From Comamonadaceae bacterium (GTDB lineage: Bacteria; Pseudomonadota; Gammaproteobacteria; Burkholderiales; Burkholderiaceae_C), in NCBI GenBank assembly GCA_027488115.1, contig JAIYCG010000037.1, positions 47,127 to 111,126 on the forward strand: a stretch of DNA of 64,000 nucleotides. Direction: 5' to 3'. The notes below the pieces were generated by a model that was given only the letters and a program-made list of their open reading frames with translations, made no database searches and was not told where the DNA came from. The number at the start of each line of letters is the position of its first letter. Position 1 is the first letter of the stretch. The position numbers and the translations under genes are program-made. Below are positions 37,183 to 46,030 of this stretch, one piece after another.

Positions 37183-37368
37183 ATGAAAACAGAACTGAAC
37201 CTGCAAGACGCCGATGGCTTTTATGAGCAATTGCTGAATGCGCACGAGGGGCTGAATGCAGAACAGTCAGAGCAGCTCAACATGCGCTTAATTCTGCTGC
37301 TGGCCAATCAGGTCGGAGATGCTTTGGTTCTAAGAGATTGCATTGAATCAGCCCAAAAGCTTAAATAG
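37183..37368 (+). CDS. DUF2783 small protein
   Basis: A 61-residue acidic helical protein containing DADGFYEQLLNAHEGL, EQLNMRLILLLANQVGD and LVLRDCIESA. This is the pattern of DUF2783, small proteins found right after FAD-dependent aromatic hydroxylases. The function is unknown; an accessory or stabilising subunit of the hydroxylase is a reasonable guess. The ATG stands 20 bases after the monooxygenase stop, with CTCACCC rather than a clear ribosome-binding site before it. Confidence 0.8.
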   Translation: MKTELNLQDADGFYEQLLNAHEGLNAEQSEQLNMRLILLLANQVGDALVLRDCIESAQKLK

Positions 37369-37395
37369 CGCTGAATATCTCTAAGGTTTTCAAGC

Positions 37396-37695
37396 TTACT
37401 TTGAAGGGTCAGATTTAGTCCCTTTGGTCGTCCGCTCCACCAATTTTCCGTTCACATATTTGTGCAAGACACTGGTGATCAAGGTTTGATAAGGTACACC
37501 CTCCTCCATGGCCTTCACCTGTATGTCTGTAAGATCAACGGAAGACAAACGAATATTGACACGCTTGTCTTTGATGGCGCTTGCCCTTGCAGCAGTTTTA
37601 AATTTGGCCAATTCACTTTTTGAAGCAATTGATTTCAATTGACCTGATTCAAAGGCTTTCAAAATTTCTAATTCATAGGCATCAACTTCGCTCAT
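37396..37695 (-). CDS. CopG-family antitoxin (ribbon-helix-helix)
   Basis: A 99-residue basic protein. Its N-terminal helix (DAYELEILKAFESGQLKSI) probably wraps the toxin. Its C-terminal half DKRVNIRLSSVDLTDIQ then PYQTLITSVLHKYVNGKL is a ribbon-helix-helix DNA-binding unit. This is the layout of type II antitoxins that pair with BrnT-like toxins. The start overlaps the toxin stop by ATGA, so toxin comes first. By analogy the complex should repress its own promoter between 37974 and 38095. Confidence 0.85.
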   Translation of the reverse strand: MSEVDAYELEILKAFESGQLKSIASKSELAKFKTAARASAIKDKRVNIRLSSVDLTDIQVKAMEEGVPYQTLITSVLHKYVNGKLVERTTKGTKSDPSK

Positions 37696-37973
37696 TTTGG
37701 GCCTTTCTGAAAATAGTCTCGAGTGGCTTTTCGACTTGGCATCATGGTCTTCAGGAAATAATGATCGTCTTCTTCAATGAAAGGCACCAAATAAACATAG
37801 TTCATGATGACCACCAGCAATATTCTTTGGTTGGGATATTTGTTGGGATTGGGATGCTCCAACAGGTCCATCAAACCGCCTGTTTCCAGTGCCACAACCA
37901 CTGCTTCAAAAGAAATTCCACGTTCAAACTTCAAAAGTTCGTTTTTTTCAATACTCCACCTGAATGATTTCAT
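37692..37973 (-). CDS. BrnT-like toxin of a type II toxin-antitoxin pair
   Basis: A 93-residue protein with the pattern WSIEKNELLKFERGISFE, LLEHPNPNKYPNQRILLV, YVYLVPFIEEDDHYFLKT and MMPSRKATRDY. It matches small RelE-fold ribonuclease toxins annotated as BrnT-like. Such toxins cleave mRNA; activity here is inferred. A possible promoter GTGACA-17-TAACAT on the minus strand lies just before the ATG, leaving a very short leader. The divergent neighbour is valS. Confidence 0.8.
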   Translation of the reverse strand: MKSFRWSIEKNELLKFERGISFEAVVVALETGGLMDLLEHPNPNKYPNQRILLVVIMNYVYLVPFIEEDDHYFLKTMMPSRKATRDYFQKGPK

Positions 37974-38057
37974 TCTGCCATGTTATTTGAATGTGTGCCT
38001 TTTGTCACCACATTTGCTTGCAAGAACTCCAAGTAAAATCATGACTTTAGTCCATTC

Positions 38058-38087
38058 TTGACATTGCCCCTTGGCAATTTCTAAAAA
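38058..38087 (+). promoter_or_regulatory. Candidate valS promoter with very short leader
   Basis: TTGACA (38058-38063), an 18-base spacer and TAAAAA (38082-38087) precede valS. Initiation about seven bases after the -10 would fall within three bases of the ATG at 38096. No ribosome-binding site is visible (AAACCCAGCCC). If this promoter is used, the message is almost leaderless; an upstream promoter inside the toxin gap is the alternative. Confidence 0.4.
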
Positions 38088-38095
38088 CCCAGCCC

Positions 38096-41062
38096 ATGAG
38101 CAACGAGTCCACCCCCGCCCTTCAGCAACCTGGCCTTGAAAGCCTTTCTAAGTCTTTCGAGCCTGCCGCTTTAGAAGCCTACTGGGGCCCCGAATGGGAA
38201 AAGCGCGGTTACGGCATTGCCGGCCATCGCGGCAGCCAAATTCCAAAAGCTGACGCTTCCAATTTCGCCATCCAATTGCCGCCCCCCAATGTCACAGGCA
38301 CCCTGCACATGGGGCATGCCTTCAACCAAACCATCATGGACAGCCTCACCCGCTATCACCGCATGATGGGCTTCAACACCGCTTGGATTCCAGGCACCGA
38401 CCACGCGGGCATTGCCACGCAAATTGTGGTGGAGCGCCAGTTGCAAGGCCAAGGCATCAGCCGCCACGACATGGGCCCCACCCCCGCCGAAGCGCGCAAA
38501 AACTTTGTATCCAAAGTGTGGGAGTGGAAAGAGCAATCGGGCAACACCATCACGCAGCAAATGCGCCGCATGGGCGACAGCGTAGACTGGACGCGCGAGT
38601 ACTTCACCATGGACGACAAGCTGTCCAAAGTGGTGACAGATACCTTTGTGAAGTTGTACGAGCAAGGCCTCATTTACCGTGGCAAGCGCTTGGTCAGCTG
38701 GGACCCTGTGTTGCAAAGCGCCGTGTCCGATTTGGAAGTGGAAAACACCGAAGCCGATGGCAAGATGCACTACATCTTGTACCCGTTTGCAGATGGCCCG
38801 CAACTGATTGATGGCGAACTGCAAAAGGGCATGACCATTGCCACCACCCGCCCTGAAACCATGATGGCCGACGGCGCTTTGGCCGTTCACCCTGAAGACG
38901 AACGCTACAAGCATTTGGTGGGCAAAAAAGTTGACCTGCCTTTGTGCGATCGCCAAATCCCCATCATTGCCGACGACTTTGTCGACCGTGAATTTGGCTC
39001 GGGTTGCGTCAAGATCACAGGCGCGCACGATGCCAATGACTACGCATGCTCCATGCGGCACAACTTGCCACTCATCACCATTTTCACCCTCACTGCCGCC
39101 GTGAATGAGAATGGGCCCGAGGCTTATCAAGGCATGGATCGCTTCGTGGCCCGCAAAGCAGTCATCAAAGACTTGGAAGCGCAAGGTCTGTTAATTGAAA
39201 TCAAGCCCCACAAACTGATGCTGCCCATTTGCGCACGCACCGGCCAAGTGGTGGAGCCCATGCTCACAGACCAATGGTTTGTAGCCGTCAACAAAGTCAG
39301 CCCACAAGACTCCACTGGCAAAAGCATTGCGCAGAAAGCGATTGATGCGGTGCACTCCGGCCAAGTGAGTTTTGTACCTGAAAACTGGGTCAATACTTAT
39401 GACCAGTGGATGAACAACATTCAAGACTGGTGCATTTCTCGTCAACTGTGGTGGGGCCATCAAATTCCCGCATGGTACGACGAAGAAGGCAAAGTGTATG
39501 TGGCCAAGTCGGAAGCTGAAGCGCAAGCACAAGCTGGGGCAGACAAGAAGCTCAAGCGTGATGAAGACGTTTTAGACACTTGGTACTCGTCAGCATTGGT
39601 GCCCTTCTCCACCATGGGTTGGCCAGAAGCTGTCGCAACATCCGGCACCCACAAAACCCAAGACTACGACTTGTACTTGCCCTCCTCTGTACTGGTAACT
39701 GGCTACGACATCATCTTCTTCTGGGTTGCCCGGATGATCATGATGACCACGCACTTTACGGGTCGTGTGCCGTTCAAACATGTTTATATCCACGGCTTGG
39801 TGCGCGATGCCCAAGGCAAGAAGATGAGCAAGTCTGAAGGCAATGTGCTGGACCCTGTTGATTTGATTGATGGTATTTCCTTAGAGCCCTTGCTGGAAAA
39901 ACGCGCTCAAGGATTGCGCAAACCCGAAACAGCTCCCCAAGTGCGCAAGAACACACAAAAAGAGTTTCCCGAGGGCATTCCCGCCTATGGCGCAGACGCT
40001 TTGCGATTTACTTTTGCTGCTTTGGCATCCTTAGGCCGCAGCATCAACTTTGACAGCAAGCGCTGCGAAGGCTATCGCAACTTCTGCAACAAGCTGTGGA
40101 ACGCCACACGCTTTGTTCTGATGAACTGCGAAGGCCAAGATTGCGGTCTCAAAGAACACACCAAAGCTGAATGTGCAGTGGGCGGCCCCGCACATGGCTA
40201 CATGAGCTTCAGCCAAGCCGATCGCTGGATCTCCTCCAAGATTCAACGCGTGGAAGCTGACGTGGCCAAAGGCTTTGCCGAGTACCGGTTAGACAACGTG
40301 GCCAATGTGATTTACGATTTCGTGTGGAACGAGTTCTGCGATTGGTATTTGGAAATCGCCAAGGTTCAAATCAACACGGGCGATGCATCACAGCAGCGCG
40401 CCACACGCCGCACCTTGATTCGCACCCTAGAAACCATTCTGCGTTTGGTTCACCCCATCACTCCCTTCATCTCTGAAGAGTTGTGGCAAAAAGTAGCGCC
40501 TGTGGCGGGTCGTGCCGGGCCGTCCGTCAGCATTGCGGCCTACCCTGTGTCACAGCCCGAGCGAATTGACGAACCCGCCGAAGCTCATGTGGCCAAGCTC
40601 AAAACTTTGGTCGATGCTTGCCGCAATTTGCGCGGTGAGATGAGCGTCTCGCCTGCCACCAAATTGCCTTTGTATGTTTTGGGTGATGCTGAATTGATGA
40701 AGGCAGCAGGCCCTGTGTTGCAAGCTCTAGCCAAGTTGAACGAGGTCAAAATATTTGACAACGAAGCCGAGTGGACCAAGGCGTCTGCAGCAGCGCCTGT
40801 GGCCATGGTGGGCGAAGCACGCCTTTGCTTGTTCATGGAAGTGGATGTGGCCGCTGAAAAAGTTCGCCTCAGCAAAGAGGTGGCCCGCCTTGAGGGAGAG
40901 ATTGGCAAAGCCAAGGGCAAGCTCAACAATGAAGCCTTTGTCGCCAAGGCGCCGCCAGCCGTGATTGAGCAAGAGCGCAAGCGTGTGGCAGATTTTGAAG
41001 CGACCTTGAGCAAAATGAAAACTCAACTTTTGCAACTTGAAGCAACACCCTCAAAAACTTGA
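38096..41062 (+). CDS. valS: Valyl-tRNA synthetase
   Basis: Charges tRNA-Val and edits mischarged threonine. The 988-residue class I synthetase has the HIGH-type sequence [15 protein letters not shown], the CP1 editing domain ([16 protein letters not shown]), [22 protein letters not shown] for KMSKS, an anticodon-binding helical domain, and a C-terminal coiled coil ([19 protein letters not shown]). A region near 585-630 ([20 protein letters not shown]) is a lineage-type insertion. The gene is divergent from the toxin-antitoxin pair. Confidence 0.97.
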   Translation: MSNESTPALQQPGLESLSKSFEPAALEAYWGPEWEKRGYGIAGHRGSQIPKADASNFAIQLPPPNVTGTLHMGHAFNQTIMDSLTRYHRMMGFNTAWIPGTDHAGIATQIVVERQLQGQGISRHDMGPTPAEARKNFVSKVWEWKEQSGNTITQQMRRMGDSVDWTREYFTMDDKLSKVVTDTFVKLYEQGLIYRGKRLVSWDPVLQSAVSDLEVENTEADGKMHYILYPFADGPQLIDGELQKGMTIATTRPETMMADGALAVHPEDERYKHLVGKKVDLPLCDRQIPIIADDFVDREFGSGCVKITGAHDANDYACSMRHNLPLITIFTLTAAVNENGPEAYQGMDRFVARKAVIKDLEAQGLLIEIKPHKLMLPICARTGQVVEPMLTDQWFVAVNKVSPQDSTGKSIAQKAIDAVHSGQVSFVPENWVNTYDQWMNNIQDWCISRQLWWGHQIPAWYDEEGKVYVAKSEAEAQAQAGADKKLKRDEDVLDTWYSSALVPFSTMGWPEAVATSGTHKTQDYDLYLPSSVLVTGYDIIFFWVARMIMMTTHFTGRVPFKHVYIHGLVRDAQGKKMSKSEGNVLDPVDLIDGISLEPLLEKRAQGLRKPETAPQVRKNTQKEFPEGIPAYGADALRFTFAALASLGRSINFDSKRCEGYRNFCNKLWNATRFVLMNCEGQDCGLKEHTKAECAVGGPAHGYMSFSQADRWISSKIQRVEADVAKGFAEYRLDNVANVIYDFVWNEFCDWYLEIAKVQINTGDASQQRATRRTLIRTLETILRLVHPITPFISEELWQKVAPVAGRAGPSVSIAAYPVSQPERIDEPAEAHVAKLKTLVDACRNLRGEMSVSPATKLPLYVLGDAELMKAAGPVLQALAKLNEVKIFDNEAEWTKASAAAPVAMVGEARLCLFMEVDVAAEKVRLSKEVARLEGEIGKAKGKLNNEAFVAKAPPAVIEQERKRVADFEATLSKMKTQLLQLEATPSKT

Positions 41063-41126
41063 AATACAGGCGTCACTTAATTGTGGTAATTTAAAAAAAA
41101 TTGAGCGGAACTTAAAGAAACTTCAA

Positions 41127-42014
41127 ATGAGCGCACAACCCAGCATTAGAAAAGCAGTGTTCCCTGTGGCCGGACTAGGAACCCGCTTCTTGCCAGCCAC
41201 CAAAGCTGCACCTAAAGAGATGCTACCTGTCGTAGACAAGCCACTCATTCAGTATGCCGTTGAGGAGGCTTATTCTGCAGGCATTCGTCACATGATCTTT
41301 GTGACAGGCCGCAGCAAACGTGCCATTGAAGACCATTTTGACACCGCCTACGAACTAGAAACAGAACTCGAAAGCGCTCACAAAGAAGAGTTACTCAAAT
41401 TAGTTCGGTCAGTTCAGCCAGATGACATGGTTTGCGCTTATGTCAGGCAACCTCGATCTCTTGGACTGGGACATGCCGTGCTGTGTGCCGAAGCCATGGT
41501 AGGTCGTGAGACTTTCGCGGTTCTGCTGGCCGATGACCTTATGGTCGGCCTCAAGGGCGGTCCTTCCGTTATGGCCCAAATGGTCAAGGCTTACGAACAG
41601 CAAGGTCGCTCCATCTTGGCTGTACAAGAAGTGCCGCTAGAGCAGGTGAAACGATACGGTATTGTGGCAGGCGAATCAGCAGGCAAACAATTGATTCGGG
41701 TGGAACAAATTGTTGAAAAACCTTCTCCTGAACTAGCACCTTCCACAATGGGTGTGGCTGGTCGCTACATCCTCACGCCCGGTATTTTTGATGAAATCAG
41801 AAACCAACCTACGGGTGTAGGCGGCGAAATTCAATTGACAGATGCCATTGCGCGATTGAAATCACGCGAAGCCGTTTACGCATTCCAATACGAAGGCAAA
41901 CGCTACGACTGCGGCAGCAAAGAAGGCTTTTTAGAAGCCACTGTAGAACTGGCTTTAGAGCATCCGCAAGTGGGTGAGTCGTTTAGAAAATACCTTCAAA
42001 CTCTGCAGCTTTAA
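41127..42014 (+). CDS. galU: UTP-glucose-1-phosphate uridylyltransferase
   Basis: Makes UDP-glucose for polysaccharides, lipopolysaccharide and osmoprotection. The 295-residue nucleotidyltransferase has [20 protein letters not shown] (pyrophosphorylase loop), [29 protein letters not shown] and [14 protein letters not shown] at 41127 fits the family; the longer frame begins inside valS. The 64-base gap after valS includes an A/T-rich tract, so a promoter of its own is possible but not clear. Confidence 0.96.
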   Translation: MSAQPSIRKAVFPVAGLGTRFLPATKAAPKEMLPVVDKPLIQYAVEEAYSAGIRHMIFVTGRSKRAIEDHFDTAYELETELESAHKEELLKLVRSVQPDDMVCAYVRQPRSLGLGHAVLCAEAMVGRETFAVLLADDLMVGLKGGPSVMAQMVKAYEQQGRSILAVQEVPLEQVKRYGIVAGESAGKQLIRVEQIVEKPSPELAPSTMGVAGRYILTPGIFDEIRNQPTGVGGEIQLTDAIARLKSREAVYAFQYEGKRYDCGSKEGFLEATVELALEHPQVGESFRKYLQTLQL

Positions 42015-42033
42015 ACACAGCGCCTTGCCACTC

Positions 42034-42063
42034 AAAAAAGCTTCACCTTGTGAAGCTTTTTTT
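42034..42063. terminator. Bidirectional terminator between galU and tusA-like gene
   Basis: AAAAAAGCTTCAC (42034-42046) and GTGAAGCTTTTTT (42050-42062) form a 13-bp stem with a three-base loop and poly-T on both strands. It serves the convergent galU and TusA-like genes. The stop codon of the latter lies in the T run. Confidence 0.9.
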
Positions 42064-42295
42064 ATCGACGTTTCATCCAAATCAAGAATCTCTCACCCTC
42101 TGTTTCTTGGGCCAGTAGTTCATTGCCGGTTTGTCTGGCGAAGGCTTCAAAATCGCGAAGTGCGCCAGGATCGGTGGACATGACTTTCAAGACTTGTCCA
42201 GGATTCATGTTGGCCAAGGACTTCTTGGCCTTCAAAATGGGCAAAGGGCAATTGAGTCCACACGTGTCTAGCTCACTGTCAAATTCGAGGCTCAT
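42062..42295 (-). CDS. TusA-family sulfurtransferase
   Basis: A 77-residue protein with the TusA motif LDTCGLNCPLPILKAKKSL, where Cys16 in CPLP carries persulfide, and a C-terminal beta strand (GERFLIWMKRR). Such proteins relay sulfur to tRNA thiolation, molybdenum cofactor or dissimilatory sulfur pathways. No partner such as TusBCD/DsrE is nearby, so its specific pathway is open. It is next to cysM and a nudix gene in the same direction, which may be functional (sulfur assimilation) or chance. ATG at 42293-42295 fits the family. Confidence 0.88.
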   Translation of the reverse strand: MSLEFDSELDTCGLNCPLPILKAKKSLANMNPGQVLKVMSTDPGALRDFEAFARQTGNELLAQETEGERFLIWMKRR

Positions 42296-42324
42296 GTTAT
42301 CTCCAAATATCAATACAGGCTGTC

Positions 42325-42873
42325 TTAATCTGCTGTTCGACCTTGTGCATCACGTTCTTCCCAGGTCATGAATTTGGGTTCGATGCCTATCGTGCGCAAC
42401 CAATCGCCAAGCGCGTAGCCCGTGCCTGCAGGCCAGCAAACCAGCTCATCAAAATTGAACATTTTGTATTCAGCCAATTCAGGTGACAACTTCACCGTGC
42501 CAGAGGCCTCAGCGTGGTAAGCAATGATCACTTGGTTCATGCGCAGAAACTCGTACACGCCAATCAGCTTCAATGCATTAACCTGCAAGTTGGTTTCCTC
42601 TGCAATTTCTCGGGTGATGCCTTCTTCTGGTGATTCGCCCGCTTCCATGAAACCTGTGATCAAAGCAAATTTTCGACCTGTCCATGCCGCGTTGCGTGCC
42701 AACAAGATCTGGTTGCCGACTTGCACAATGCCAGCCAAGACGGGGGTTGGATTGTTCCAATGCGTGAAGTCGCATTGGGTGCAGCGCAGGCGGAGTTTTT
42801 CACCGCCATCTTCCATCTGCGGCAACCAAGCCAAGGGGGATCCACAGCTGGGACAAAAGCGAAATTCGGTCAT
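42325..42873 (-). CDS. Nudix hydrolase with N-terminal zinc ribbon
   Basis: A 182-residue protein. It has a zinc ribbon with CPSCGSPL at the start and CTQC about 20 residues later. The nudix box is GFMEAGESPEEGI followed by REIAEET (about 74-96). The layout is NudC-like (NADH or RNA-cap pyrophosphatase). But the ribbon comes directly before the nudix fold, the NudC N-terminal domain is lacking and no SQPWPFPxS motif is visible, so the substrate is uncertain. Its start overlaps the cysM stop by ATGA. Confidence 0.85.
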   Translation of the reverse strand: MTEFRFCPSCGSPLAWLPQMEDGGEKLRLRCTQCDFTHWNNPTPVLAGIVQVGNQILLARNAAWTGRKFALITGFMEAGESPEEGITREIAEETNLQVNALKLIGVYEFLRMNQVIIAYHAEASGTVKLSPELAEYKMFNFDELVCWPAGTGYALGDWLRTIGIEPKFMTWEERDAQGRTAD

Positions 42874-43772
42874 GCTGGGAAAACTCCTGTAGAAAGATAG
42901 CGATCACCACGATCGCAGACTATGAAGACGATGGTGGCATTGACTTCTCGCGCTGCAATTTGTTGAGCAACCCAACAAGCACCTGCGGCTGAAATACCTG
43001 CAAACAAACCTTCTTCACGGGCCATTTGACGACATGTGTCCTCTGCATCGTCCTGGCTGACATAGATCAGTTCGTCTACATTCGCAGGGTTGTAAATTTT
43101 GGGCAAGTATTCTTCTGGCCATTTTCGAATGCCAGGAATGCGAGACCCTTCGCTGGGCTGTGCACCCACAATTTGAACAGCAGGGTTCTTTTCTTTTAAA
43201 AATTGCGACACACCTGTGATGGTGCCTGTGGTGCCCATGGCGCTCACAAAATGGGTCACGCGACCCTGTGTTTGAGCCCAAATTTCTGGCCCTGTGGTCT
43301 CGTAATGTATGCGTGGGTTGTCAGGGTTTGAGAACTGATCAAGGATGCGACCTTTGCCTTGCAATGCCATGTTGTCGGCAAGATCACGTGCATATTCCAT
43401 GCCGCCGCTTTTGGGCGTCAGAATGAGTTCTGCGCCAAACGCTTTCATCGTTTGAGCACGCTCTATCGACAAGTCCTCAGGCATGATCAAAATCATTCGG
43501 TAGCCCTTGATGGCTGCGCCCATGGCCAGGGCAATGCCAGTGTTGCCGGATGTGGCCTCGATGAGGGTATCACCAGGCTTGATTTCGCCACGCTCTTCGG
43601 CCCGTTTAATCATTGACAGTGCCGGTCTGTCTTTGACTGAACCTGCGGGATTGTTACCTTCTAACTTACCCAAAATGACATTGCCTCTGGGGCCGGCCTT
43701 ATCGCCTGCAATTCGTTGCAACCTGATTAAGGGTGTATTGCCAATAGCATCTTCAAGCGTGATGTAGTTCAT
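42870..43772 (-). CDS. cysM: Cysteine synthase B (O-acetylserine sulfhydrylase)
   Basis: A PLP enzyme making cysteine from O-acetylserine and sulfide or thiosulfate. The 300-residue product has NPAGSVKDRPAL with the PLP Lys47, the substrate loop EATSGNTGIALA, the phosphate loop GTTGTITGVSQF, and ILIMPEDLSIERAQTMKAFGA. The CysM subgroup is indicated by the SVKDRPAL sequence and short length. It is divergent from the TerC gene over 229 bases. Confidence 0.94.
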   Translation of the reverse strand: MNYITLEDAIGNTPLIRLQRIAGDKAGPRGNVILGKLEGNNPAGSVKDRPALSMIKRAEERGEIKPGDTLIEATSGNTGIALAMGAAIKGYRMILIMPEDLSIERAQTMKAFGAELILTPKSGGMEYARDLADNMALQGKGRILDQFSNPDNPRIHYETTGPEIWAQTQGRVTHFVSAMGTTGTITGVSQFLKEKNPAVQIVGAQPSEGSRIPGIRKWPEEYLPKIYNPANVDELIYVSQDDAEDTCRQMAREEGLFAGISAAGACWVAQQIAAREVNATIVFIVCDRGDRYLSTGVFPA

Positions 43773-44001
43773 TTTTTTACAGACAAAGCTTAGTCTGAAA
43801 GCCAGACCAACATGGCAAGTTTACTGTGCCCCGAAAATACGACTGAGAGAACACCGATTGTTTGACCGATCCTGAAGGTCAATCAGTCACATTTTTACGA
43901 AATAATTTTCAAATAAATTCAGAATAAAACTGAATATTAACCATTAAACTTAATCCCATCCAATTGGCCGCAAGGCATTTCCATTCATTGACAAGGTAAA
44001 T

Positions 44002-44958
44002 ATGCAAACCATTGCACCGTTGTGGCTCTGGGCCACATTTGGCCTCATCGTCGTCGTTTCACTCTTTATTGACTTTGTCGTCCTTCGCAAGCAAGGCTCT
44101 CAAGACATTGGCGTGAAGGAGGCTTTGAATTGGTCACTGGTTTGGATTGCACTGAGCTTTTTATTCAACGGCCTGTTCTGGTGGGCGGTCAAGGACACTT
44201 CTGGCTCAACCGAATTGGCCAACACCAAGTCGCTTGAATTCTTAACGGGCTACTTGATCGAAAAGTCACTCGCCGTTGACAATATTTTTGTCTTCTTACT
44301 GATCTTCACCTACTTTGCTGTGCCCTCACATTTTCAAAAGAGGGTTCTCATGATTGGCATCATTGGCGCCATTGTCTTGCGGACTGTCATGATTTTGGTA
44401 GGCGGCTGGTTGTTGGCTGAATTCCATTGGATTCTTTATGTATTCGGCGCTTTCCTTGTCCTGACTGGCCTCAAGATGTGGTGGGCTGCGGGCAAAGAAC
44501 CCAATCTGGATGACAACCCAGCCTTGAAACTTCTTCGCAAACTGATTCCAGTCAGCAAAGATTACGATGGTGAGAGTTTTTGGACTTTGGAAAACGGCAA
44601 AAAAGTTGCAACGCCTCTGTTCATGGTGATTTGCTTGATTGCTCTCACGGATGTCATTTTTGCAGTTGACTCCATTCCTGCTATTTTTGCAATCACCAAC
44701 GACCCGTTCATCGTTCTCACCAGCAATGTGTTTGCCATCTTGGGCTTGCGTGCTATGTACTTTTTGTTGGCATCGGTTGCCAGCAAGTTTCATCTCTTGA
44801 ATTATGGACTCGCCATCATTTTGATCTTCATTGGCACCAAAATGTGTTTGATAGATGTTTACAAAATACCCGTGCTTTTCTCCTTGGGCGTGGTCATCGG
44901 TATCTTAGTGATCACCATGTTGTTGAGTATTCGAACTGCAAAACCGGACGCCCATTGA
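44002..44958 (+). CDS. TerC/Alx family integral membrane protein
   Basis: A 318-residue protein with about eight to nine membrane segments. It has the family sequences LIDFVVLRKQG, SLEFLTGYLIEKSLAVDNIFVF and LIALTDVIFAVDSIPAIFAIT, whose paired acidic residues line a metal path. E. coli Alx is linked to manganese homeostasis and pH response; some relatives load exported metalloenzymes with Mn. The 229-base upstream gap has inverted repeats TTGACC/GGTCAA (43862-43882) and ATTCAG/CTGAAT (43917-43935). It lacks a recognisable yybP-ykoY manganese riboswitch, so regulation differs from alx or is not visible. Confidence 0.9.
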   Translation: MQTIAPLWLWATFGLIVVVSLFIDFVVLRKQGSQDIGVKEALNWSLVWIALSFLFNGLFWWAVKDTSGSTELANTKSLEFLTGYLIEKSLAVDNIFVFLLIFTYFAVPSHFQKRVLMIGIIGAIVLRTVMILVGGWLLAEFHWILYVFGAFLVLTGLKMWWAAGKEPNLDDNPALKLLRKLIPVSKDYDGESFWTLENGKKVATPLFMVICLIALTDVIFAVDSIPAIFAITNDPFIVLTSNVFAILGLRAMYFLLASVASKFHLLNYGLAIILIFIGTKMCLIDVYKIPVLFSLGVVIGILVITMLLSIRTAKPDAH

Positions 44959-44990
44959 TTGACAGCGTCTTCTGGTCCAACGCCCTGATT

Positions 44991-45875
44991 TCACAACTTC
45001 TGCAGAAGCAGTTGTTGAACCAGGGGATGGTGGACTTTTCGCTCGGTTCCAACGGCAAAGAAGTGCTCCTTCACGCCCTCGCAAGCGCCTAATTGCTGCA
45101 CCGCGTAATGAGTGATCAAATCCTCATGCACCCATTCGGCTGCAGGAAAAATACCCATGCCCTTTGCACCAAATGTTTTCAAAAGGGCGCTGTCTTCAAA
45201 TTCACCCACAATGTGAGGCTTGATGGCGCGTTGCTCAAACCAGTGGTCTAGGCGATCTCTCACTGCTGTATGAGCCGTTGGCAAGAGCATTGGCACAGAC
45301 TCCAAGCTTTGCGGAAAGTTTTTCTGAGTGGCTTTCATCCATTGCGAAGTTCCGTACCAAGCTATATCGGTCGCACCCAAAGCATGGCTGTAAAGTTTGA
45401 TATTTGGATTGACTGGTGCCGGGCGATCTGACAGAACCAAATCGAGGCGGTGCAATGCCAAGTCACCCAATAAGTCGTCTAACTGCCCTTCATAGCAAGT
45501 CAGTTTTAAATTTTTGACTGCCATGACAGGCATTAAAAGTCGATGCGCCACCATCTTTGGAAGGCTGTCACAAATACCCACAGTCAAGCGCACCATGGGA
45601 GAACTGACAGCATCTCTCACGCGGGAAGGCAAAGCCTCCCCCAATTGAAAAATTTGGTCGGCTTGTTTCATGGCCACCACGCCCGCCTCCGTCAAAATCA
45701 AGCCTCTTCCAGCTGGCTTTAAAAGTGCGCAGCCCAAAGATTTTTCCAACTCCCTGACTTGGGCACTCACCGTCTGAACTGCCATGTCCAATTTTTCTGC
45801 AGCTCTGGTGATGCCTCCCTCTTTGGCGACGACCCAAAAATAATAGAGATGCTTGTAATTGAAATGAGCGCTCAT
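44991..45875 (-). CDS. nhaR: LysR-type regulator, NhaR family
   Basis: A 294-residue LysR protein. Its N-terminus FNYKHLYYFWVVAKEGGITRAAEKLDMA and AVQTVSAQVRELEKSLG are the NhaR-type helix-turn-helix. The effector domain follows from about residue 95. In E. coli NhaR activates the Na+/H+ antiporter gene nhaA in response to sodium. Here the divergent neighbour is an SbtA-type Na+/bicarbonate symporter, 155 bases away, which makes that gene the probable target. TerC converges on it from the left, 32 bases apart. Confidence 0.88.
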   Translation of the reverse strand: MSAHFNYKHLYYFWVVAKEGGITRAAEKLDMAVQTVSAQVRELEKSLGCALLKPAGRGLILTEAGVVAMKQADQIFQLGEALPSRVRDAVSSPMVRLTVGICDSLPKMVAHRLLMPVMAVKNLKLTCYEGQLDDLLGDLALHRLDLVLSDRPAPVNPNIKLYSHALGATDIAWYGTSQWMKATQKNFPQSLESVPMLLPTAHTAVRDRLDHWFEQRAIKPHIVGEFEDSALLKTFGAKGMGIFPAAEWVHEDLITHYAVQQLGACEGVKEHFFAVGTERKVHHPLVQQLLLQKL

Positions 45876-45880
45876 TGTCA

Positions 45881-45927
45881 GGTTTATTGAGACTGTATGA
45901 GCGCAATTATCTGCTTTTTAATAAACC
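45881..45927. promoter_or_regulatory. Inverted repeat in nhaR-sbtA gap, candidate regulator site
   Basis: GGTTTATT (45881-45888) and AATAAACC (45920-45927) are exact inverted copies with 31 bases between. They lie directly upstream of nhaR in the divergent gap. LysR regulators bind such spaced arms, so this is a candidate NhaR site. No experimental motif is matched. Confidence 0.4.
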
Positions 45928-46030
45928 TAAAATGCCTTATGTTAAGAAAGTTTTTTGATGCGCGAGCTTTCTCAGAAACAATTTATACAAACATCCGGTA
46001 TGTCATTCCATAGGACGCCTTGAGGTTAGC

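Noticed and set aside
38171..39184. 337-codon minus-strand frame opposite valS
   Set aside because: It arises from codon bias of a real gene; the translation is His/Gly/Ala-rich and shows no domain.
43773..44001. yybP-ykoY manganese riboswitch upstream of the TerC/Alx gene
   Set aside because: The conserved riboswitch core sequences are not visible; only short inverted repeats were found.
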